From Panonychus citri (Eukaryota; Arthropoda; Arachnida; Trombidiformes; Tetranychidae), in the NCBI RefSeq assembly GCF_014898815.1, contig NW_026515543.1, positions 1,612,001 to 1,676,000 of the forward strand: DNA of 64,000 nucleotides, in the 5' to 3' direction. The position numbers were made by a program, and so were the translations under genes. The notes under the pieces are model-generated. The model was not told the origin of the DNA. It saw nothing but the letters and a program-made list of their open reading frames with translations, and searched no databases. Numbering within the stretch: position 1 is the first letter of the stretch; every line of letters starts with the position of its first letter. Below are positions 55,547 to 64,000 of the stretch, in pieces.

Positions 55547-56975
55547 GGTGGAAAAGATTATTAATGGATTAAGGTGCGTAAATCTAATTCTGGTGTTGAT
55601 TGGGTTTCTCTTTGGATTTTTTTTATCTTCACCAAAATCAGATGAATGAAATAATTATCGTTTTCTTTATCAACACTTACGGAAAGTTTTGTTTTTTTGT
55701 CTTGCTTTGTCTCGCTTATTTTTCGTTTGATTAATCTATTACTACCATTAATGTGTTGACAAATAGTCAGCAAACTATTTATAACAATCAATAGTAGATT
55801 TTATTATTATGATTAATGAAGAAAACGAGGCAGAGAAGACAATAAAACTGTTCCATGGAAGAAAATAAGTAATTTCTTACATCGATCGATTATTGTGTAT
55901 ATTCAACACACATGGAGAGAGAATATAAAAAAAGAGAGCCATTGGTCACTTCTTCTTAATATATTAAACAGTTGCAAGGATCAATTGGATAGTATTCATA
56001 GTTTCCATTTGGACCATTAACATGTAGTAGTAGTATTGTTATCACCATAGTCTTCATCATCATCATCATCATTTTCGGTAAATGATGTTCCAAAATTCTA
56101 TATAGAAAAAAAGAGAAAAAAAAATGCTAAGTGTCCATTGTAATGACAATTTAACCATTTCTTTTTTTTATTCTAATATATGTATCATCTATTACCTATC
56201 ATTTCATTTTCATTTGAATAAACAGTTTAGAATGACACAATCATTATTGATATTTGAATAAAATGATAATTACCTGAAGAATTGTTGAAATAAAAAATGA
56301 AAGGCCTACAAACAAAATGGCTCATCATTTTCTCTTGTAATTAGCAAGTCACATTATTGGTTTTCCGATGATTTCTTGTAACAAAAGGATTGACAACTAA
56401 TCGAAATACATGAAACAGACTCTTCATATTCCACAGAAAAGAATTTAAAAAAAAAAGAGAACAAAAAGAGAACAAAAATTAACTAAATCAATTAATTCTT
56501 ACAATTAAGCTAATTAACAAAGACCAACGATCTTATTAAAGGTTAACTCAATCGGTGAAAATTTAACCGCCAGATTGATTTTCTTTTCCACCACCAGAGG
56601 TCACGAATTTCGAACCAGTTTTTTTTCTGATTTGGTTTTTTATTCATTTCTTTATGTTAACGATTTTATATTTGATTGTTTATTTTTATATTAATTGATT
56701 GATTTTACTTCAATTTATTGATTAATCTACTAATTGTCATCTTAATTTGGACCATTTAGTGAACAGTGTAAGTTGTTATTCTATTTAAAATTAAATTCTA
56801 TTGTTGGACAATTTGTTGTGATTCATTTAATTTTGATTCTTTGTTTTCTCTTTTTCTCTTCTTTTACAGTTTTGTTTGGTTACATTAGAAAAAGAAATAA
56901 ATTCTATCTTCTCATTTTCTTTTTCTTTTTCTTTTTCTTTTTACTTTTACTCTCTTACTTTCTCTTTGATAATCA
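55547..56975. other. Divergent intergenic region, Ir25a/Tmx1
   Basis: About 1.4 kb between the start codons of two oppositely transcribed genes, so it must contain both promoters. A poly-ATC run (56,058-56,075) and A/T tracts are present. A clear CT-rich 5' leader precedes the Tmx1 ATG. Small minus-strand open segments near 56,030-56,300 have splice-like borders but no recognisable product. No TATA box or initiator can be assigned. Confidence 0.5.
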
Positions 56976-58482
56976 ATGGCTTTTTCTTCTTCATCTTCTT
57001 CTGTTCATCAGTTTTCATGGTATTTTACTAGTTTTGTTATTACCTGTGTATGGTTTCTCTGTCTAGTAAATAATCAAGTCTCATGTCGTAAAGGTAAATT
57101 AATCAAATTGAATGAAGATAATTGGGATGATTTGTTGACAGGTGAATGGATGGTTGAATTTTATGCTCCATGGTGTCCAGCATGTCAGTCATTGGAACCT
57201 CATTGGGATTCATTTTCATCTTGGAGTGATGAGCTTAATATTAAGGTTGGTAATATTGATGTTACTGCCAATCCTGGTTTAAGTGGTCGATTCATGGTTA
57301 CAGCCTTACCAACTATTTATCAGTATGTATTTTCTTACTCACTTTTAATCTGATACTTAAATCTCAACAATTAGTAATGTTGGTTTATCAAACTATCATG
57401 TCCATCTCTCTTTTTTTCTCCCTTTTTGCTTGATGTTTCTGCTTATACAGTGTTAAAGATGGTCAATTCCGTCAATACAAAGGATCTCGTGAGACTAACG
57501 CTTTTGTCGGATTTGTAGAAGAAAAGAAATGGCAAACATTGGAAACCATTTCCAATTGGAAACATCCAAGCTCAATTCAGTAATTAATTATTCTTCTTCT
57601 ATTCATTTTCTAACCATATCAATTAGCCATTGTTTCATCATTGGATAAACAATTTTCTAGACCATCGTCATGATAAACAATCGTCTAAACTGCCACGCAT
57701 TTATTTTTCTTCTTCTTCTTCTCTGAATCAATTTATCTTTCATTGCGAAGAAGATGATTTTTATATCATGACGATTATTAATGTTTACACATATTACGTC
57801 TTTGATTGTTAACCACCTGATTTAAAATTCATCATCATCATCATTGACTTTCTTTTTATTTTCTATTGGGTTATTCTTATACAATCAATTTTCACTTTTA
57901 TATCCCGGGAGCAATTCCATTATTAATCATGTAATTTTATTTCTCTTTCTTACAGGATGTCTATTGTTTCTCAGTTTTTTAAAATTTCCATGGCCTTGAG
58001 AGCTGTCCATAATCGTCTTGTTCAAGACTATGGAATCCCTTATTGGGGCTCATATGTCCTTTTCGCCCTTGCGACTATCCTTCTTGGTACAATCTTAGGA
58101 TTGGTTAGTATTATTTTCCAATATTTTCCTCTATTGTCATAGCAGATAATAAGAAAATCTGATGATCAAATCTTCCGATTTTGTTTATGAATGATGTTCA
58201 GTTGTTTCTCACAATTTTTTTTTTCTCTTCTTCTTTCTTGATTCTCTTTAGATTATTGTCTGTATCATTGATATTTTCTTACCATTCAAACAACCACCAA
58301 TCGGTGCTGATTGTCCGCGAACAAGAGAAAAAGAAGATCTAATTGAAGATGTTCAAGGAGATAATTTATCCGAAGATGCAAAAGAATTACGTAAAAGGAA
58401 AACCACACAATCAACTGAATCAACTGCTTCCTCGGAATCAACTTCCTCTACTAAAGAGACAGAATCTAAAAAATCTGATTAA
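56976..58482 (+). CDS. Tmx1: Thioredoxin-related transmembrane protein 1 (TMX1)
   Basis: A type I ER membrane protein of the disulfide isomerase family that acts on thiols of membrane-bound clients. Four exons, 56976-57322, 57451-57579, 57956-58103 and 58252-58482, with GT-AG borders and agreeing phases, give 284 residues. A Ser-rich start and hydrophobic signal peptide end near NNQVSC. The thioredoxin domain follows, with the active site EFYAPWCPACQSLEPHW. CPAC is the TMX1 motif, unlike CGHC of other isomerases. NPGLSGRFMVTALPTIY carries the cis-Pro. A transmembrane segment near YWGSYVLFALATILLGTILG precedes a charged Ser/Thr/Glu-rich cytosolic tail ending SKKSD. The ATG chosen is the first giving a signal peptide. 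AATAAA at 58,727 could end the transcript. Nothing suggests decay. Confidence 0.95.
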
Positions 58483-59158
58483 ACAGTTAATTCTAATTAA
58501 TCTAAACCACTCTCATCTTAGTATTATAATAATAACAAAAAGATATAGAGTATCAATTGATTTAAAAAGAAATCACAATTAAACGAAAAAAAAAGTAAAC
58601 AAATCAATCTAATTTATCAAAAACAACAACAACCAAATACACACAAGATAATACTTAATTTCTTTCATCTTTTTGTTACCATGAGAATTAAAATGCGAAT
58701 TAAATTGCAAATTTATCCAAAAATCAAATAAATCAATCTAAAGAAAAGAAGAAGAAAAAAATAACAATCAAAAAGAAAACAATTAAAAGAAAATCCAATC
58801 AACCACAATCAGAATAGAACAAAACAAAATTTTCTCCTCAAATTCTTTTCACTTTTCTTAATTGTTTTCTTACAAAATTCAACCCTTAATCTCAGTTAGT
58901 TAATTAGTCATATTCGTCAAGAATTAACAACAATTCCAATTAATTGTGATTAAAATGTTGATCTTTTTTCGATTGGAAATTAGTCGACGGTCCCTTCACA
59001 TCAACATGCATTTTTTTTCATTCAATTGGGAAAATTTGTCTTTTCTTGTTGTTGTAAATATCTAATTAGATTTAATTTAATTGTTGCAAGTGTTTTCATT
59101 TATTCATCGATCATTTGTATTACTGATCGTTGGTTGATTGTTGACTAGTTTCGTTAAT
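58483..59158. other. Intergenic region, Tmx1 3' end to Tom20 5' end
   Basis: Almost 680 bases between two plus-strand genes. The first half is A-rich with CAA/AAC runs, typical of a 3' untranslated region, with AATAAA at 58,727-58,732. The second half is T-rich and leads into the Tom20 start. No other gene fits. Confidence 0.6.
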
Positions 59159-60135
59159 ATGAGTTGGATGTCATTCAGAGTGGCTGCCGGTGTTGCTGGT
59201 GGTTTGTTTATTGCTTATTGTGTTTACTTTGATCATAAAAGGCGCTGTGATCCTATGTTTAGACAGAAATTGAGAGAAAGTAAGTAATTTATTTAATTGA
59301 TTAATTTGTGATTTTCTGTTGGTTTAACTGTAATTGGAATTAATCTTTATGGTTTTATTTTCTATTCTCTTTGATTTGTTTAGGAAGAGCTGCTGCTCGG
59401 AAGAAAGAAGAGTCAAGTTTTTCATCGACCGATTTTCCAGATCTTCGTGATCAAGATGCTGTTCAGAAATTTTTCATCCAAGAAATACAATTAGGAGAAG
59501 AGCTTCTTGGTCTAGGTGTGTGGAAAATTCATTCTACCTTTTATTTGACTTAATTCGTGGAGAGAGAGAGAGAGAGAGAGAGAAAAAAAGGAAACACTGA
59601 AGGCCTAAATTTCGTTCTTCATCTCTGTTCACTATTCTATTTCTTTTTTTCTCTTTCTTATGTTTTCCATTTCTGTTCTATTCTTTTTTTATCTATTTTC
59701 TATCTTCAGGTGATATGGAAGGTGGAGTGGAACATCTTACAAACGCGGTTTCAGTTTGTGCTCAACCAAACCAACTTCTTCAAGTTCTAAATCAAACTTT
59801 ACCACCACAAATATTTCAAGGAATCATCGCTCGCCTACCAATTATTTGCCAAGTATGTCAATCTAATTGTAATTGTATTGGTTTTTCCCAATAACAATCA
59901 GCGACGAAACAATTGAGAAAGAACCAAAATCCAACCTAAAATACCTACCAAAGGCTCTCAAAGTTACAGAATTGACTTGCTCGATTCTGTGACAATATTT
60001 TCTACAATTACTTCTCATAATTAACTCTCATTTTGTGTTTTTTTTTCATTTTTTGATTAGAAAACCGCTGCTGCTGCTGCTACTGCTGCTTCCGCTAATT
60101 CATCAACAGTGATGGTGGAAGATGATGTTGAATAG
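59159..60135 (+). CDS. Tom20: Mitochondrial import receptor subunit TOM20
   Basis: A receptor of the outer-membrane TOM complex that binds amphipathic presequences of incoming proteins. Four exons, 59159-59279, 59384-59515, 59710-59852 and 60061-60135, with GT-AG borders and agreeing phases, give 156 residues, close to the animal length. It has a short N-terminal anchor (AAGVAGGLFIAYCVYFD) followed by the family's KRRCDP basic stop-transfer, a basic linker, and the TPR-like receptor fold (DAVQKFFIQEIQLGEELL, then GGVEHLTNAVSVCAQPNQLL, then QTLPPQIFQGI). The C terminus ends in the conserved acidic EDDVE. Exon 4 carries an unusual Ala-rich stretch from a GCT repeat just before that end. The short exon 1 contains the whole membrane anchor. 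Confidence 0.96.
60066..60093 (+). repeat. Coding GCT repeat in the Tom20 C-terminal tail
   Basis: GCTGCTGCTGCTGCTACTGCTGCT encodes Ala5-Thr-Ala2 in exon 4, between the receptor fold and the terminal EDDVE. It is a likely length-variable spacer. Confidence 0.85.
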
Positions 60136-61853
60136 ATTTGGACGGAAATTAAACATTCTCTAGAATCGATAAACTTAGTTGTGACTTTTTTACAGAAAAT
60201 AATTTTGATGACTATTCCTACTAATCAACTTTATCGTCTCCATTTAATGCACGGATTAATCATCTAATACTATCACTACTATTACTATTCAATTTCAATG
60301 ATAAACATTGGCCATTGTTAATTGTCATCTTGGATTTAATTACTATACACAAAAAGAGATATGGTAAATCCATCAATATCCAAATTGGAGCAAAGTCAAT
60401 TATAGATTAACGATAATCACAATTTAAAAGAAAAACTTTATACCAACAACAACAATTATACTAAACATCAAATTTAAAGTCAAAAATCATGTAAAATCCG
60501 CATAAGTAATTAAATCTACCCAAAAATAACACTGGAATGATTTTCCATTACGATTACTTAACAACTGTAACAATTAACAGAACCATTGATTGTTTACTTT
60601 CGTTTTAACAGTTAGTTTATTTTTATTGATTTTCCGAATTGAGGACATTTGATTTTCGGTGATGACGAACCAAAGAAATAGTTTTTTTTTTCTTATGGTT
60701 TTTTAAGGAAAAAGAGATTACAATCAATTAACTTTCTCTTTTACAGGAATACATTAATTATATTAGAATTAATTTGCTTTTACTCTTGGTAAATTGTCTT
60801 TTTTTTACAGTTTTAAAGACCAAAGAATAAGATAATTAATTTAAAGTGTGGTAATTGTATGAGTTGTGGGTCGAGATCCACAAAGTATTAGATGGAAACT
60901 CGTAATCGATTGTTAATTACTGTGATTACTTCTGGTTAATTAGTTATTAATTATTACCAAAATGAGGAAAAATCAAAATCAAAACAATTGTTTTCTAATG
61001 AACGTGAATGAATTAAATTGCATTGGAAAAGATTCTCCGAGTTGATCCATTGGATTAAATTGGCTGAAATCCATTCGTTTAAGTGAATTGGAGAGACGAT
61101 AATCAAAACAATCGATAATTAAATTAGATTTAACGAGAAAAATGAATCAATAAAAAGTTTAGTAGCAGTTAGAAGCGATGAGAGAATCGTTTGCAATTAG
61201 TAAATTGTTGAAAGATTGATCTTGTTTTGCTTTTCTTTAAACAGGACACATTGGCAGCGATGAAGTTAATCATGTTGAAAAGGGTGATGATGATTAAAAC
61301 AATTTAAGATAATTATCAATCTGGATCAACAATTTGAGTATTTTGTTGGTGCTGGTTATTTGTATCTCTTTCCGGACTTAAAAGCCAAGTGTTGATAGCG
61401 CTGGGCAATGGAAAGTGTAAAGAAAGCAAAGGTTTTGGTTTTCATTGAGAAAAAGAAAATAAATTAAGAAATTTAGTTAATTGTTGGCGAATGACACATG
61501 AAAAAAAGTAAAGAATTTAAGATTGACTAGAGATTTTCGGTGATGGCGGTTAACTCGTCGCATTTTTCGTGGTCCATGAGATGATAACAACATAACAGAA
61601 TTGATGAAATTTGGTAGCCATGAATATAAGTGATTAAAGTGTAGATGAAGATGATGAGTGTCCATTAAAATTAATTTTGACCATCAACTAGAAGTGTTAC
61701 TATTTAATATTTAATAACAATTATCCGGAAAATAAACTTGAAGATGTAGTTGAAGAAATGGAGAGAGAGAGAAGAGTAATTTCTAGGCAATTAATAAATT
61801 AGTTGAGAGCAAATTCTGTTGATGATAATAATCTTTGGTCATCTTGTCATCTC
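60136..61853. other. Convergent intergenic region, Tom20/Unc-76
   Basis: About 1.7 kb holding the 3' untranslated regions of two genes that point at each other. AATAAA occurs near 61,149, far from either stop. A 20-base inverted repeat at 60,864-60,883 has a tRNA T-arm look but no tRNA around it. No additional gene was recognised. Confidence 0.55.
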
Positions 61854-63175
61854 TCATGTTGGACATAACACTTTTAATATGAAATCTGTCAACAGGGTGG
61901 GCACAGTTGGACTGTCTTCATTAACTGCTTTCAAAACTGTGAAAGAAAACAAATCAAAATTAGTATAATAATCAAATAAACGATAATAGAATCAATTAAT
62001 CAGCATAAAGATACAATTTAAATTATTCAAAGTCTAAAAGTTTGCGTTGAGAAAAGTAAGAAATTAACCTGATAATTAAGTGATTGTTGAGTCTTAACGT
62101 TAGAGGAGGAAAAAAAAATAACAAATCAACTACAATTAAGATTAATTTGTTCTGGAAACGGTTTTAATACTTGATCTAAAATAAACATAATCTTTACTGT
62201 AAACACAAAACCTTAACATCCGGAAATGATTTCATGGTAAACACTGAATTTAGTAATTGAGCTGATAGATGTTCCCAATAGGATAATTAAATCGATATTG
62301 TTTTCAGAGGTTCGAGTTGATTCACTTTGGAGAAACAGAAACTCTGACATTTTCTCGTTTCGTCGATCAACTTACTTTTTATTAGAATTTGAATTTTCCT
62401 CACATCAGGAGGACCATCAGCTGGATTATAAGGGATAACAGTGGTCAAGTATTTCGGTTCGCAAGTCCCTTTGCCGCTCTTCTTACGGTCCATGTGATGT
62501 TTACGACGTTTATTTTGAATTCCAAGAAGAAGTGAGATGAAAGTGTTTTTCAATTCTTTCTCGAATTCCAATTCATCTCGTAAGGCTAATTCTTGGATCA
62601 ATGTTTCCGAATAACCTTGAATCATTCGTTCCAATTCAATGTAAAGCTCATTGAGCTGGGTGATTGTTAACTTTTCCAATTTTTCCCGATAAATCAATGA
62701 TCGTATTCCATTTTCACAATCGTTTCCTTTAAAATCATCGTTTTGTATTGTTTTTGTTTCTGTTGTAACTTTTGTTGAATCAATCATGGTGGTGGTTGTG
62801 GTTGTATTTATGGTTGTTGTTGGTGAGTTTATTGTTGAATCTTTATCATGAAGAACAGAGTTTGCCTCCATTATTTCATCAATCTCTTCAAGAACTTGTT
62901 CTGCTGTGAAAATGGGCTCCTGGTGAAGACTTGATAAGATTAAAGAATGTAAATCCAAATCTTTGGCTAAATCCTCTTCATCAAGGGTCGAATCTCCTAA
63001 AATTATATCACTACAATCAACGTTATTATTGTGATTGTTTACACAATTGATAAAATTATTTGTTCCTTTTTGATTTTTAACTTTAAGTGAGGGTAATTGT
63101 AACTGTCGAGCGTAAGATTGACTCCAATCAATGGGTAAAATATTTCCAAAATTACCAGTTAAGGTCCACCACATT
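61854..63175 (-). CDS. Unc-76: FEZ/UNC-76 kinesin-1 adaptor, C-terminal exons
   Basis: An axonal transport adaptor that links kinesin-1 to cargo and is needed for axon bundling and outgrowth. Two exons are visible, 63175-62376 and 61936-61854 (GT-AG, phase 1), giving 293 residues from the ATG at 63,174. Features in order: GNFGNILPIDWSQSYARQ; an acidic segment with FTAEQVLEEIDEIMEAN; a Thr-rich stretch; the FEZ coiled-coil region (LTITQLNELYIELERMI then LIQELALRDELEFEKELK); YLTTVIPYNPADGPPDVRKI; and the conserved end TDFILKVLCPT in the last exon. Without the last exon the frame would run into intron and end wrongly. A strong acceptor (TTTTCTCTCAG) lies directly before the ATG, and the family has a conserved N-terminal block of about 100 residues. 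The true start is therefore probably in exons upstream of the window. Confidence 0.93.
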
Positions 63176-64000
63176 CTGAGAGAAAAGAATCAAACAAATA
63201 GGAATTAGAATTAATTTAAAGAAACAGATCAAATTGTAACAATTAAGAAGAAAAATAAACATAATTGTAAACCATTACCATAGAAAAGAGAGAGAGAGTT
63301 AATTGTCAATTTGTATCGATAGTTTAATATGTAAACAAACAAATGAGAATAACTTTCTTGTTCTAAGTATTATAACAATTGATTGAGAGAAAGTAACAAA
63401 ATTAAACTCTATTGTTTGTTAATTGTTCCAAGTGATTAATCAACTGGATAAAAATTATAACTAAACTAGTGGAAAGTGTTAAGGTGGGGATTCAGTGGAT
63501 AATCAATGTTAAATAGGAGGTGGAAAGGGTTGACAATTTCAATTTAGAAAATTTAATTTCTCATTAAATCATTTCATTGATTTAAAAATGGTAAATGAAC
63601 AGAGTGAAACAATTTAAACTAAAATAACCAACAATTAAATCAGATCAAACCTTGGATATTGTGTAGGAGTTTGAGTAAAGAATTGAAATATAACCTTGAT
63701 TGTGCTGTCAAAATGAATATCAATTGTAGATCATAAGAAATAATCATTTGATTAGCTGATTATGTTGTTAAATTGTTCGTCTCAAATTGTAACAAGGAGA
63801 GAGAGAGAGAGACATTTAGATTAGATTGGAAATCAATCAAATCTTAAATATAAACGATTGATTATTTCATCGATTACATTTGTCATTATAACTGTTACTA
63901 TGAAACAATTAACTGAATTGAGTAAAAAATTGTCGAATAAATTAAAGTAATTGTTTAGATTATAATTGTTGATGAGTTCGAGATTTTTGAAGAGTAGGTT
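63176..64000. other. Probable intron upstream of Unc-76
   Basis: AT-rich DNA with two short GA runs (63,285-63,298 and 63,799-63,812) and no recognisable exon. It follows an acceptor-like site at 63,176-63,187 on the minus strand, so it is best read as intron. If the ATG at 63,174 is the real start, it would be promoter and leader instead. Confidence 0.5.

Noticed and set aside
56030..56300. Small minus-strand segments with splice-like borders between Ir25a and Tmx1
   Set aside because: The putative exons are about 30-80 bases, mostly poly-Asp from an ATC run, with no recognised product and no further exon upstream. The region is better explained as divergent promoter DNA.
56573..56640. Minus-strand frame ending SKFVTSGGGKENQSGG
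   Set aside because: It is very short, has no start or splice partner, and lies in the leader region of Tmx1. No protein family is recognised.
60864..60883. tRNA T-arm look-alike (TTGTGG-GTCGAGAT-CCACAA)
   Set aside because: The loop is eight bases, the stem six, and no A box, anticodon arm or acceptor stem can be built around it.
1..64000. CRISPR arrays, bacterial operons, ribosomal RNA genes, viral replicase genes
   Set aside because: No regularly spaced repeats with unique spacers, no long intron-free gene strings, no rRNA-like segments and no polymerase motifs were seen. The DNA is eukaryotic nuclear in character.

Overview
The window is AT-rich animal DNA. It has spliceosomal introns with GT-AG borders, no operons, and long non-coding stretches of GAT/ATC triplet runs, GA/CT dinucleotide runs and endless variants of TTAATTGT and TGATTAAC. 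A full-length Ir25a-type ionotropic receptor, a protostome gene, places it in an invertebrate. The base composition, small introns in household genes and relatively short genes fit an arthropod, most likely a mite or another chelicerate. That last step is inference; no sequence search was possible.

Layout. Positions 1-11,150 hold no convincing host gene, only simple repeats and one faint coding-like relic (6.3-7.0 kb, minus). Positions 11.2-15.5 kb are a small transposon graveyard on the minus strand. It contains a frameshifted gag-like relic with two CCHC zinc knuckles, a second more decayed copy of the same knuckle pair, a 69-bp tandem repeat, a broken Tc1/mariner-superfamily transposase and a 17-bp perfect inverted repeat. 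Positions 15.5-30.1 kb are again non-coding.

From 30.1 to 63.2 kb there are five host genes. (1) A secreted EGF/laminin-G protein resembling pikachurin/agrin (minus, 8 exons, 30,132-50,733). It has a 15.4-kb intron that contains a 745-bp non-autonomous Tc1-type element with 27-bp perfect terminal inverted repeats and TA target duplications. (2) Ir25a (minus, 9 exons, 52,074-55,546; 959 codons, all splice phases agree). (3) Tmx1, an ER transmembrane thioredoxin with a CPAC active site (plus, 4 exons, 56,976-58,482). (4) Tom20, the mitochondrial import receptor (plus, 4 exons, 59,159-60,135). (5) Unc-76/FEZ, a kinesin-1 adaptor (minus, last two exons seen, 61,854-63,175; its N-terminal part probably lies beyond the window).

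The genes do not form one pathway. Ir25a and Tmx1 are divergent across 1.4 kb, and Tom20 and Unc-76 converge across 1.7 kb. The points most worth a second look are a one-base frame break in the second laminin-G domain of the EGF/LG gene, a serine where an acidic ligand-contact residue is expected in Ir25a, the gag-like relic family, the Tc1 element with an extra internal terminal-repeat copy, and a recurring A-tract plus GTTCTAA motif of unknown meaning scattered through the non-coding DNA.
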